Virus record (IMG/VR): IMGVR_UViG_3300031963_000063
Span: 1 to 64,000 of that record
Reading direction: 5' to 3' (one strand)
DNA from: a virus
Length of the DNA stretch: 64,000 nt
Shown here: in pieces, positions 37,542 through 47,319 of the stretch
Position numbering within the stretch: the stretch's first letter is position 1
Layout of the letters: every line of letters begins with the position of its first letter
The notes under the pieces: generated by a model
What the model was told of the DNA's origin: nothing
What the model saw: the letters and a program-made list of their open reading frames with translations, nothing else
Database searches by the model: none
Program-made: the position numbers and the translations under genes

Positions 37542-40360
37542 TACCACCAGGTAATTTTTACATATCCATCACCACCTTTCCCACCAATACCAACTGTCTC
37601 TCGATTAGCAGCGCCACCTCCTCCACCACCACCTCGAATACCATCAGCACCTCTTCCTGCTGAAAGTTTTAATTGACCGATAGAGGGAAAACCTCCTCCA
37701 GAATCAGAAGCATACACAACATCATTAAATTTATATCCATATGTAAGTCCATAAATTCCAGTTGAAGTATTAGATGTCCTCAATGTCCACACAATACTAT
37801 TCGTTGAAGTGATTATTCTACCATCACTATCACCTATAATAAATAATGAATTTCCATATGAAATTGCACGAACATCACCAGTTAATCCAGGAGTTGTTCT
37901 AAGTTCCCACCAAATTGAATTAGTGGAAACCGAAACTCTACCGGCATTGCCACCAATAAACAAAAGATTACTAGTAGTATTGCTTACAGTAGAAATAATA
38001 TTAGTATAATAAACTGTGTATATTGCTGTAGAAAAAGTTCCAATAGTTCTTAATGACCATTGAATAAGATTTGTAGACGCTCGTAGTCCCCCATTTGCGC
38101 CTGCAATCATATATCTAGCACCATCAGTAAATGCACCAGTACCAAGAGAAATAACAGAAGATTCACCACCACCAGATGTTCTAAGAGTCCAATGAATTGT
38201 ATCTGTTGAGGTTGTTGTTGCTGAAAGACCAGTGGCAATAAAAGTATTGAGTGCAGAGTTATAATCAATACTATTTAATGCTCCAAGAGCCCCAGTTCTG
38301 TATGTCCAAGTAATTGTGTCTGTTGAAGTTAGTATATATCCACCAATGGCACTTGGAACAAAAGATCCTACTGCAACATATTTACCTTGACCAAAAGTTA
38401 TACCTTCTGTTTTAACTGCCGCAGAAGGCACTGTTCTCAAAATCCAAGTAATTGTGTTTGTTGAAGACGCTATATATTTACCACCAACTAAATAAATGTT
38501 ACTAAAATCAAAATATTTAATAGTCAACATTGTATCATTAGAACCAAAACCAGAAGTTCTTAAAGTCCAAGACCAAGTATGTGTATCATATGAGACTCCA
38601 CCTCCACCTCCACCTGGACCATAAGGAATACCTGGATAAGCATATATGATATCTGGATTATTTTGCAAAGGTGTTCCACCAGATGATGATGTTGTCATAC
38701 CGTACATATTAATAGATCCTCCAGCACCTCCAGAGAAAGATGTACCTGCAGCACCATTTCCACCAGGAGTGGGTTGAAATCTTAATGATTGGGTTGTTGC
38801 GGTATTACCAACACCATGACTATTAAATTGAACACTTGCACTAAGTCCTGATTGGTTTAAAAAAACAAAATTTCCTTCAAGTAGACTACTTAAAGAAGCA
38901 CCCGCAGAAACAGATGGATAATTGAAATTCGATTGAACAGTCCCTTTCGCAGAAATTTGACAATTAATATTACCTGGACCAGTCCAGGAAACAATTGTTG
39001 ATCCTCCGTTACTACCAACAATAGTATTAAATGAAGCCCCAGTTCCACCTGCACCAACTTGAACAAATATATTTTCTGAAGTTATAAGTCCCGCGGGAAC
39101 ATACCAAGAAGTATATGCACCACTAGCACCACCCAATCCAGAAAGTAAACCATAAGATACAAGAACAGTTGTCGCAGATGCAAGATATACATTACCATTA
39201 ACTATTACAGAATCAGAAATATTCTCAGCTGTTCTACTAGTTCTTCTAGTCCAAACAATACTGTCAGTTGAACAAGATATAACACCATTCGCACCTGCGA
39301 TACCAATATATTTTCCATTATAAAAAGAAGTATTCAAAAATTGAGCAGAACTGGTTCTTAAAGTCCAATGAATCGAATCTGTAGATACATCGGTCTCAAC
39401 GGGACCTCCACCTCCAGTAAGAGCAAAGTATAAATTCGGGCCCTCAAGATAATTAATATCGGAGTAATTTCCAAAACTAATGGCTCCCGTTCTAGATGAC
39501 CAGTGTATGGTATCTGTTGATGCACTTATGAGTTTTGAATTCCCTACAATGAAAAATGTATTATTGGCATAATATGTTTTACTAATAGTATTTTGATTAC
39601 CTGCAGTTCTTAAAGTCCATTGAATTGCATTTGTTGATACAGCTACTCCACTGGTAGTTGCAGTGCTAACATGGGCTAGATAATAATTAGTTCCACCAAC
39701 ATTTCCAAAAGCAAACTCAAGAGCACCATCTGACGTTGGAATAGTTCTTAGTGTCCATACAATTCCATTAGTAGAAGTTTGAGTATAAGGAAGAGATGTA
39801 GCTTTGGAGCTCAATAAATAAAGACCATTAAAATATCTTAAATGACGAACTGAATGATTAACTCCACCAGTAAGTTGTGTTCTTCGATTCCAAATAATAC
39901 CATCAGTTGATTGTACTACATACGCAGGAAATCCAAGAGCTGCTGTTAGGATATTATTTTCATCTTTCACAATAGAATATTTGTCAGCAGAAGATCCAGA
40001 TGTAGTGGTTGTTCTTAAATACCAAGTAAAAGTTGATTCATCTAGATTTTGCCCAGCACCACCGCCTCCACCAGCACCATAAAGTTCAAAATAAAATAAG
40101 TTTGCATTTTTTGGTTTTGGAAAACCTACGGCTGCGGGTGGTGGTACAGGAGATCCAAATTCTGCAGTACCAGAAAGTTCTTCCCATGATGTTGATACTC
40201 CATCAGTGCTAACAAGAAATTTTCCAGAATTTCCAGTTTGTGTGGGTAAACTTACTCCACCCGTTAGGTTAGCATCAACATATTGCTTATTTAAAACATC
40301 ATAGGTATCAAAAATTGTAGTTGTAATTCCAGAAATAAAATTAGATCCTGCTGTTGTCAT
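37541..40360 (-). CDS. Fibre protein 2 with Asp-box-like repeats
   Basis: 939 aa, paralogue of its neighbours. N-terminus has ISGITTTIFDTYDVLNKQYV, then a Gly-rich segment GAGGGGGAGQ, then two blocks of STD/N-x-I-x-W-x-x-RT repeats (for example STDSIHWTLRT, STNAIQWTLRT) separated by a second Gly-rich region (SGGAGGSINMYG, GPGGGGGG). It ends GGKGGDGYVKITWW, as in the collagen-like C-termini of phage fibres. The repeats predict beta-propeller or beta-solenoid blades. The target is unknown. Confidence 0.75.
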   Translation of the reverse strand: MTTAGSNFISGITTTIFDTYDVLNKQYVDANLTGGVSLPTQTGNSGKFLVSTDGVSTSWEELSGTAEFGSPVPPPAAVGFPKPKNANLFYFELYGAGGGGGAGQNLDESTFTWYLRTTTTSGSSADKYSIVKDENNILTAALGFPAYVVQSTDGIIWNRRTQLTGGVNHSVRHLRYFNGLYLLSSKATSLPYTQTSTNGIVWTLRTIPTSDGALEFAFGNVGGTNYYLAHVSTATTSGVAVSTNAIQWTLRTAGNQNTISKTYYANNTFFIVGNSKLISASTDTIHWSSRTGAISFGNYSDINYLEGPNLYFALTGGGGPVETDVSTDSIHWTLRTSSAQFLNTSFYNGKYIGIAGANGVISCSTDSIVWTRRTSRTAENISDSVIVNGNVYLASATTVLVSYGLLSGLGGASGAYTSWYVPAGLITSENIFVQVGAGGTGASFNTIVGSNGGSTIVSWTGPGNINCQISAKGTVQSNFNYPSVSAGASLSSLLEGNFVFLNQSGLSASVQFNSHGVGNTATTQSLRFQPTPGGNGAAGTSFSGGAGGSINMYGMTTSSSGGTPLQNNPDIIYAYPGIPYGPGGGGGGVSYDTHTWSWTLRTSGFGSNDTMLTIKYFDFSNIYLVGGKYIASSTNTITWILRTVPSAAVKTEGITFGQGKYVAVGSFVPSAIGGYILTSTDTITWTYRTGALGALNSIDYNSALNTFIATGLSATTTSTDTIHWTLRTSGGGESSVISLGTGAFTDGARYMIAGANGGLRASTNLIQWSLRTIGTFSTAIYTVYYTNIISTVSNTTSNLLFIGGNAGRVSVSTNSIWWELRTTPGLTGDVRAISYGNSLFIIGDSDGRIITSTNSIVWTLRTSNTSTGIYGLTYGYKFNDVVYASDSGGGFPSIGQLKLSAGRGADGIRGGGGGGGAANRETVGIGGKGGDGYVKITWW

Positions 40361-40376
40361 TTTTTACTTTTCCTCC

Positions 40377-43175
40377 TTATACCCAACTGATACGAACATA
40401 TCCATCACCACCTTTTCCACCAATACCAAAAAGAGTAGAACCACCATTATAACCACCCCCTCCTCCACCAGAACCACGTTTTCCATCTCCACCATCACCA
40501 ACAAGTCCCCTTTTTGGTGATGTTAATAATACATTTGAATTTGCACTTAGAAAAAGATCTTGAGAGAATAACAAAGAACTACATGAATTAACAGTTCCAG
40601 ACGTCCTTCGTATCCAATGAATTGTATCTGTTGAAATACATAAAAACCCACCCCCACCTCCGATTAAATGAGTAATATTTCCAAAAGTATATCTAATAGG
40701 TCCAGAAGTAATGGTAGTGGTTCTTAACCTCCATTCAATTCCATTCGTAGAACTAAAGAGTTGTTGTCCAACAGTGGTCCCAATATTAAAAATTCCGTTA
40801 CCAATATTAATGTCTTCGAGAGTATTTAGTGTTCCAACCGTTCTTAGTGTCCAATGTATTGTATTTGTTGAAACAATTAATACTCCATTTGCACCAATAA
40901 CATAATAATTTGAATTATGATATAATATCTCTTTAAGAGAACCAACAAAATTAGATGTTGTTCTAAAAGTCCAATGTATACTATCCGTAGAGTGATTTAA
41001 AATAAACGGTGATCCTCCCCCATATATGAATTCATTATTACCATATTTGATAGTAACTGCAATGCGACTGTCTGCTGTACCAACTGTCCTTCTTTCCCAA
41101 GTAATTAAATCTGTAGATGCTAGTATTCCAGTTTGGGATGTACCAGCAGATATAACATATATACCATTTCCATAAGCAATATCGTGGATTAAATTACTAG
41201 TGCTTATGTTAGAAAGTGGTAAAGGTAAAAGAGTCCACGATATTCCATTAGTGGAACTATGTAGCATTCCATTCTGTGTACAAATAAAATAATTATCATT
41301 TAAATATCTCATTTTACTTACTGAGGTTGATCGAAGTCCAACTGTTCTGAGAATCCAATAAGATGCATCAATAAGAGTAGCCCCGCCACCATTTGCCCCA
41401 GAAGAAACAGGATAACCATTAACTATAGGAGAATTAGCATTAGTGTAATTTCGAGAAGCAGTATTAATGTTACTGCCATAAAGAGATGATACTCCACCAG
41501 TACAACCAAAAAATCTAAATTCATCAATAGTAGAACTTAGAGGTAACACAATTGGGGGAGATGCATATCCACCACCACCTCCTGTAGACATTGATTGATA
41601 ATGATCTAAAGATGATGGGGCAGTCCATTCTGTATTATTAAATAGTTCTCCAAGAGTTGTTCCTGGTATGGGTATTAATCCTGGTCCTCCTCCACCTCCT
41701 GGGGCTGCATATAAATAACCAGTATTTGCGGAAGGTTCAATACCTCCCGCACCTCCGAGCAAATCACCGTTGGTAGATCCACCTTTTCCACCATTTAATG
41801 TTAAAATACTAGTATCACCATTCCAAGAAACTGTAGTATTACCACCATCTGTTGCAGCAGTGCCACCAGATCCAACCGTTACTGTTAAATCAGTTTGAAT
41901 AAAACTACTTGGAATTTTCCAGGTGGCAGTTGCTCCACCTCCTCCACCTCCGCCAGCAAATCCAGAAATCAATGTATATGATGGTGAGTAACCAATCAAT
42001 TGCCCTGTATTAGCAAAAAAACTTCCATTTAAGTATCTAATACTACCAGCACTACTATTGGTTCCAACAATACCTCTTTGAAACCAAACAATACCATCAG
42101 TTGAAGTTCTCACTCGACTATAGCTTGAATCAGCAGTAGTCGCAGCAAATATATTTTCTCCAAAATCAACACCACTAAGAACTACTGCTGTTCCAATAGT
42201 TCTTAGAGACCATATTACAGAATTAGTTGAAGTATGTAACCCATTAGACCCGACAACTACGTATATTCCATTTCCATATGCAACATCATACAATGATGGT
42301 GATCCAGAAAGAATATTATTAGTCCAATTAATACTATCTGTAGATGTTGCAACTTGACCAAGATTTGCTATTAAAATAAGACCTGTTGCAAATTCACTTG
42401 GATAATATCTAATCCTAAGGATATTCTGAGCACCAGATATACCACTAGTTCTGGATCTCCAATGAATCGCATCAGTAGAGACAGAAACAGCACCAGCAGA
42501 ACCAGATATGACATATAAATTTGGAGATGGTGTACCAAATTCTGTGGCAGAAAATATAGTAGTAGAAATTAATCCAACTGTTCTTGCAGTCCAATTAATT
42601 GTGTCAGTTGAACTTGAAAGGATTCCATTGCCGCCAACGCCACCAATAATATATTTTTGTGCAATTGTTGGTATAGATGCAAGACCAACAGCATTACCTA
42701 AAAGAGAATTACCTACGGTTCTTGCTATCCATTGAATACCATTTGTTGACACACGCAACATTCTTGTACTCCCAGCAAACATATAAATTCCACCATTTTG
42801 AATGTACAAAAATTCCCAAATTGTACTGCCCGCACCAGAAGTCCTAAAAGACCAGACAGAACCAATCTTATAATTACTTGGATTAGAACTGCCACTGGCA
42901 CCGCCACCCCCAGCACCAGTAGCCGAAATTGTTACGAGTTCCGCATTTGATGGTATAGTAAAATTGTAAGTTCCTGCGGCATCATATTCCACATAACCAG
43001 AAAGTGGTTCCCAAGAAACTACACTACCATTTGTAAATAAAGACTCATTTTCATTTGATATTACCCCAGGAATTACAGTTGCTCTGTCATCAACATATTG
43101 TTTATAGACAGCATCAGTTGATGAAGTTGCTGTCGTAATTCCCGTAATCTGATCTGATTTTATTTCGACTGCCAT
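40377..43175 (-). CDS. Fibre protein 3 with Asp-box-like repeats
   Basis: 932 aa. N-terminus MAVEIKSDQITGITTATSST then DAVYKQYVDDR, a motif also present in the two paralogues and common at the baseplate-binding ends of marine phage fibres. After YDAAGTYNFTIPSNAELVTI comes ATGAGGGGASG, repeats such as STDAIHWRSRT and STNTIHWTLRT, and the terminal GGKGGDGYVRISWV. First of the triplet in transcription order. It starts one base after the S74 fibre gene. Confidence 0.75.
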   Translation of the reverse strand: MAVEIKSDQITGITTATSSTDAVYKQYVDDRATVIPGVISNENESLFTNGSVVSWEPLSGYVEYDAAGTYNFTIPSNAELVTISATGAGGGGASGSSNPSNYKIGSVWSFRTSGAGSTIWEFLYIQNGGIYMFAGSTRMLRVSTNGIQWIARTVGNSLLGNAVGLASIPTIAQKYIIGGVGGNGILSSSTDTINWTARTVGLISTTIFSATEFGTPSPNLYVISGSAGAVSVSTDAIHWRSRTSGISGAQNILRIRYYPSEFATGLILIANLGQVATSTDSINWTNNILSGSPSLYDVAYGNGIYVVVGSNGLHTSTNSVIWSLRTIGTAVVLSGVDFGENIFAATTADSSYSRVRTSTDGIVWFQRGIVGTNSSAGSIRYLNGSFFANTGQLIGYSPSYTLISGFAGGGGGGGATATWKIPSSFIQTDLTVTVGSGGTAATDGGNTTVSWNGDTSILTLNGGKGGSTNGDLLGGAGGIEPSANTGYLYAAPGGGGGPGLIPIPGTTLGELFNNTEWTAPSSLDHYQSMSTGGGGGYASPPIVLPLSSTIDEFRFFGCTGGVSSLYGSNINTASRNYTNANSPIVNGYPVSSGANGGGATLIDASYWILRTVGLRSTSVSKMRYLNDNYFICTQNGMLHSSTNGISWTLLPLPLSNISTSNLIHDIAYGNGIYVISAGTSQTGILASTDLITWERRTVGTADSRIAVTIKYGNNEFIYGGGSPFILNHSTDSIHWTFRTTSNFVGSLKEILYHNSNYYVIGANGVLIVSTNTIHWTLRTVGTLNTLEDINIGNGIFNIGTTVGQQLFSSTNGIEWRLRTTTITSGPIRYTFGNITHLIGGGGGFLCISTDTIHWIRRTSGTVNSCSSLLFSQDLFLSANSNVLLTSPKRGLVGDGGDGKRGSGGGGGGYNGGSTLFGIGGKGGDGYVRISWV

Positions 43176-43176
43176 T

Positions 43177-43920
43177 TCAGATCTCCTTCAATTTTTTCTC
43201 TAACTCATCTATTCTTAAATTTTGTTCTTTAATAGCTTCGATTAAAAGTGCAACTAGGTTACCATAAGCAACTGATTTTACTTCGTAGTCAGGTGCTGGT
43301 CCTTTAGGATAAACAATATCTGGTATTACTTTTTCTACTTCTTGTGCAATAACACCGATTTGATGCTCCCCATTATCAATACGATCATATTCAACACCAC
43401 GTAAAGATAAAACTTTTCCAAGAGCATCTGAAATTGTTTCAATATTAGTTTTTAATTTTTCATCAGAGTTTGCAGTTACAGTTCCTGCCGCGACAAGATT
43501 TCCGGTTGATGGATTAAATGTAAGTTTTGTTGATGAAACATATAAAGAAGAGGCAGTTCCTGAAGTAGTATCTTGAAATGCTATGAAACGAGATGCATTT
43601 GTGGTTGTATCATCAGAAATTGTAACAGATCCTCCACCGCCACCACCGGTAGCACTTATAGAAATATTTGCCGTACCTCCAGCAAGAGTTGCCGTTACAC
43701 CCGATCCTATAAAATTAAGCACGGTAGCAGTCCCTAAAGAAGATCCTTCTTCTTGCACTGTGAGAGAACCGCCACCGCCAGATATACCCGTTAATTGAGA
43801 ACCATCTCCTCTGTAAGAAGAAGCAGTAATAATTCCAGAAGCATTTATAGATGCTATGGTAAGTCCTGCATCAACAGTAGCAGACCCATAAATTCTTGTT
43901 CCAGATTTAAGTTTTGCCAT
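43177..43920 (-). CDS. Short fibre protein with S74 chaperone
   Basis: 247 aa. Two short repeats (ASGIITASSYRGDGSQLTGI; VQEEGSSLGTATVLNFIGSG) found also in the genes upstream, then an S74 domain: ANSDEKLKTNI (Ser-Asp and Lys), LSLRGVEYDR, IGVIAQEVEKVIPDIV, VAYGNLVALLIEAIKE and a terminal coiled coil. It could be a short trimeric fibre or a chaperone supplied in trans to the non-S74 fibre genes beside it. Confidence 0.85.
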   Translation of the reverse strand: MAKLKSGTRIYGSATVDAGLTIASINASGIITASSYRGDGSQLTGISGGGGSLTVQEEGSSLGTATVLNFIGSGVTATLAGGTANISISATGGGGGGSVTISDDTTTNASRFIAFQDTTSGTASSLYVSSTKLTFNPSTGNLVAAGTVTANSDEKLKTNIETISDALGKVLSLRGVEYDRIDNGEHQIGVIAQEVEKVIPDIVYPKGPAPDYEVKSVAYGNLVALLIEAIKEQNLRIDELEKKLKEI

Positions 43921-43923
43921 TTT

Positions 43924-46900
43924 TTATGCCTGTGCCTCCGTCCAGGAAATTCTACATGCAAGGTTCTTACTACCATTAGGTTCCAAGTTAGTGGCCGCAA
44001 TAAGAAGAATATCTGGTCCAACTGGATAACCAGGATTTACTGATCCTACGTCACCATTACCACTAAGAATTGAAGTTCCAAGATCACGAACTTTTTCTAG
44101 GTTAAATGAAGTTGCCGAAAAGTTGCTACCACCGGAGTTTTCTGTATAGAAACCAAAAATTCTATCTCCACCGGTAAATGCACCGGTGGCATTTACCGCA
44201 GTAGCTGCATACGATTGAGTGCCATTGAAATAAACTACTTGAGCAAGAGAACCCGAACCAACAGGAACCGTTTGCCAATCTGAAGGTAATGTTAAATCAC
44301 CACCAGTCATGGTTTGAGGATTCAAAATTCCCTGTATAAGAAACTGTCCTTGAGAATAAACTCCCATACCAGATAATGTTAATTGCATTCTATTTACAAT
44401 TTCTCTAACACCAAAATTCTTTCCGACACCAAAATCAACAGAAGGTGCGATACGAATTGCTAGAAGTGGTTTAGTAGTACCAGCATCAACTCTCAAATAT
44501 CTATTCATACCAGCAGTGAATAAGATCGCCTTATCATCATCATATCTACCATCCATAATAACCGAAACACCCCAATGACTAACAACTGGAGCACATGTAC
44601 AATGCAAATATTGAACATTAACTTGTGCTGTTCCCGAAGCAGATGATTGCACACCAGGATCTGGAGTAAACGTATAGTTTGCTGTTCCTCCAGAAAGTGT
44701 ATATGCGGATGAACTAAAATTACCTTGTGTGGAAATACCAGCAACACTATAACTAGTCCTTCTAGTTAGTCCAGTAAGTGGGTAACCACGGACACTAGCA
44801 TTATATGCACCAATTCCAGTATATTGAACAAGTTCAGAATTGGTAGAGTCCTGAATCATTACAAATCCAGCTGTGGGCCAATTCAAAGCGTTGTCAATGA
44901 ACAATGTTGTATCATTGGAATTTAAAGCAGATCCTCTAGATGCACCGCTACCAGAAACTAATCTACTAAAAGGTCCTTGATTGATTGCTTCAAATCTACC
45001 AGGAATATTTCCAGAACGCATATACGCAGCAGTATTTACGTTATTATTTGGCATCTTATGGCAGTAAATAATATCCCCATTTACAGCACGAAATCCAAAA
45101 CGAATAAAACCAGCTCCATACCAGGTATAATCAATGTATGCCATCTGCATCTTGGAAATTTGCAGATTATACCCACTTGGTCCAGATCCATCCATCTTAT
45201 CCATGTTCCACTGGTTTTGTGGTACACGATAATTTTGTGTTTTTAAATATTTTACAGGTCTTGATGGATTAGGACCGATGTATGCTGGGTTGATTCTAAG
45301 TGTAACATCATCTGTAATTTGTGCTATTTCATAAGATTGACCTTTAATAATAATTTTTTCCCCAACAACTAATTGCTCTCTAAATTTTGTATTAGTTCCT
45401 GTAACAGATCCACTATTTTGAGTTACTGTGAGAAGACCAAATAATTCTTTAACAGAATCTCTTCTACAAGCGTATAAAGTTGCTCCATCAAATTCAAAAA
45501 AGAATCCATTCTGTTCATCAAATAAACCAGTTCTAACAGATGCACCCCTCCATGCAGTAACAGTAACTAAAGCATTTACTCCACCAGGAGATGTATCTGT
45601 TGGTACTCCAGATGCGGTATAGGTAAATGTTTTTTCACCAGTGACGGTTTGTACGGTAAAACTTCCATTATATAAATTGCTATCCGTAGATCCATTAGAA
45701 GATTCAATACCTTCGATTAAAACAGTAACTCCGACTTGAACATTATGTGGTTGTATAGTTGTTAATGTGATAGTATTTCCAGATGCAGATATCGCAGCAA
45801 TATCATAGGTTGGAGTAAATTTTGCCCCAGTAGAAAATTGCATTGCCTTACCAGACTGATAACGAAAATATCTTCTGGTCTGACGAATTTGTTGAACTCC
45901 AGTTACATTATTGCCAGTGGTTATTAATACTCCACCATCTGTTGCTCTATGCTGTTGATATCCTTCTGGTGCAGTATATAATAAGGCGTTTGCAAAATTT
46001 GTACCTGATGCAAGAGACCCCGTTGGAGCAACATTAACTGGAAATACAAATGTTGTTGGTGATTCTACAGTTTTGATAACCCATGATCCATTTGGTGCGT
46101 TAGTTGTTGCAGTTACTCCAGAAATCATAATTGGTGTGCCGGGGTATAAACCATGGGCTGCTGCAGTAGTGACTGTAATATCAGTCCCATTATAAGTCAT
46201 AGCAGAAGCAGAAACCGCAAGTGGAATTCTTGCTCCAGGAAATATACCACCAGCTGCAACTACAGTATAACCAGTATCTAAAACAGATCCATTTACTTGA
46301 CCTTTTGCATAATAATTAAATTCTGTTGCGTTAGCTGAAGCAGTAATCAAATATGTTCCATCTGCACGTTCATTCAAAGAATCTTGTACAGACACAACGT
46401 CTCCCACTACTAATCCATGATTAGTAGAAGTAGTTACAGTCATTAAAGATTTTGTGGCATTATTACCAACAATTGAAACAATATCAAGTGCTACTCCACC
46501 ACTCCCCTTTGCATAAAAAGATGGATAATTTTGTACAAGTGCCAAGGATTCCCACTTTGATGGTTGCACAGAATACTCAAAGTCAGTATCAATCAATGTT
46601 TGAGGAGTTGATACCCTCATTTTTGATACTGGATCCGTAAAAGTCTCTGAAGGAGTAAATTTCTCATCATATTCATCTACGATAATTTGAAGTTTATCAT
46701 TGGCACTCATCGATGTTGTATTATAAACTAAATCAATCGTAGTTGTATCTCTTGCTCCAGTTACAACTTTACTATCCGCATCCTGAGTAACTCCCTGTGC
46801 ATAGTTAGATGAGTTTACTGAATAAGCAGTTGCCCCCAAATTAGAATCTGAAAAATTATAAATTACTGTATTGGTCGTGACATTTGTAATCAGAATCAAT

Positions 46901-46989
46901 CTTTCACGAAGAATAGCACGAGGAATAGTTATTCTTCTACTGATAGGAACAAATGTATATGCGGTTTCCAGTATTGCCTTTCTTGCCAT
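43924..46989 (-). CDS. Large virion structural protein (1021 aa)
   Basis: N-terminus MARKAILETAYTFVPISRRI then TIPRAILRERLILITNVTTN. Three or more units of the form TTSTNHGLVVGDVVSVQD (residues about 190, 280, 420), a small beta motif of marine phage structural proteins. The middle has YLKTQNYRVPQNQWNMDKMD and RSGNIPGRFEAINQGPFSRL. Proteins like this occur in many T4-like cyanophages without defined role. ATAAATA box upstream; late virion protein. Confidence 0.7.
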   Translation of the reverse strand: MARKAILETAYTFVPISRRITIPRAILRERLILITNVTTNTVIYNFSDSNLGATAYSVNSSNYAQGVTQDADSKVVTGARDTTTIDLVYNTTSMSANDKLQIIVDEYDEKFTPSETFTDPVSKMRVSTPQTLIDTDFEYSVQPSKWESLALVQNYPSFYAKGSGGVALDIVSIVGNNATKSLMTVTTSTNHGLVVGDVVSVQDSLNERADGTYLITASANATEFNYYAKGQVNGSVLDTGYTVVAAGGIFPGARIPLAVSASAMTYNGTDITVTTAAAHGLYPGTPIMISGVTATTNAPNGSWVIKTVESPTTFVFPVNVAPTGSLASGTNFANALLYTAPEGYQQHRATDGGVLITTGNNVTGVQQIRQTRRYFRYQSGKAMQFSTGAKFTPTYDIAAISASGNTITLTTIQPHNVQVGVTVLIEGIESSNGSTDSNLYNGSFTVQTVTGEKTFTYTASGVPTDTSPGGVNALVTVTAWRGASVRTGLFDEQNGFFFEFDGATLYACRRDSVKELFGLLTVTQNSGSVTGTNTKFREQLVVGEKIIIKGQSYEIAQITDDVTLRINPAYIGPNPSRPVKYLKTQNYRVPQNQWNMDKMDGSGPSGYNLQISKMQMAYIDYTWYGAGFIRFGFRAVNGDIIYCHKMPNNNVNTAAYMRSGNIPGRFEAINQGPFSRLVSGSGASRGSALNSNDTTLFIDNALNWPTAGFVMIQDSTNSELVQYTGIGAYNASVRGYPLTGLTRRTSYSVAGISTQGNFSSSAYTLSGGTANYTFTPDPGVQSSASGTAQVNVQYLHCTCAPVVSHWGVSVIMDGRYDDDKAILFTAGMNRYLRVDAGTTKPLLAIRIAPSVDFGVGKNFGVREIVNRMQLTLSGMGVYSQGQFLIQGILNPQTMTGGDLTLPSDWQTVPVGSGSLAQVVYFNGTQSYAATAVNATGAFTGGDRIFGFYTENSGGSNFSATSFNLEKVRDLGTSILSGNGDVGSVNPGYPVGPDILLIAATNLEPNGSKNLACRISWTEAQA

Positions 46990-47010
46990 GATTAATGAGT
47001 ACCTTTTTTA

Positions 47011-47017
47011 TATTTAT
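47011..47017 (-). promoter_or_regulatory. Late promoter box ATAAATA
   Basis: Minus-strand ATAAATA 22 bases before the ATG of the 1021-aa structural gene. Confidence 0.55.
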
Positions 47018-47024
47018 GTGTTAG

Positions 47025-47315
47025 TTAAATAGTAGTAATTTCATCAATCTCATTATAAACAATCACAGACATATCAGTATTTTGCCTCATAAATGTTCCT
47101 TGCCCTGGACCATACAAGACCCCAGCAAAGTCATCATATACAATATCATAAGGAGCAAAGACATTTGCAGTAATTGTTGTAACACCAACATTTTCGGCAA
47201 ATTCTGAGGCATAAAAAGTTCCAAGACCAGTTATACTTGGATTATTTGCTGTGGTCTCATCAAACTCCCCAGCAAGCATTGAACCGTATTGATCTAATCT
47301 TCCTACGACTGGCAT
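47025..47315 (-). CDS. Small virion-associated protein (96 aa)
   Basis: MPVVGRLDQYGSMLAGEFDE, FYASEFAENVGVTTITANVF, DIVYDDFAGVLYGPGQGTFM. Beta-rich, acidic; no family name. It lies between two structural genes with a 4-base gap and its composition matches theirs, so a small virion component is likely. Confidence 0.7.
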   Translation of the reverse strand: MPVVGRLDQYGSMLAGEFDETTANNPSITGLGTFYASEFAENVGVTTITANVFAPYDIVYDDFAGVLYGPGQGTFMRQNTDMSVIVYNEIDEITTI

Positions 47316-47319
47316 AATC

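Noticed and set aside
33684-43175. Sialidase activity in the Asp-box proteins
   Set aside because: Asp-box-like turns alone do not show an enzyme; I could not find the Arg triad, Tyr or Asp of sialidases.
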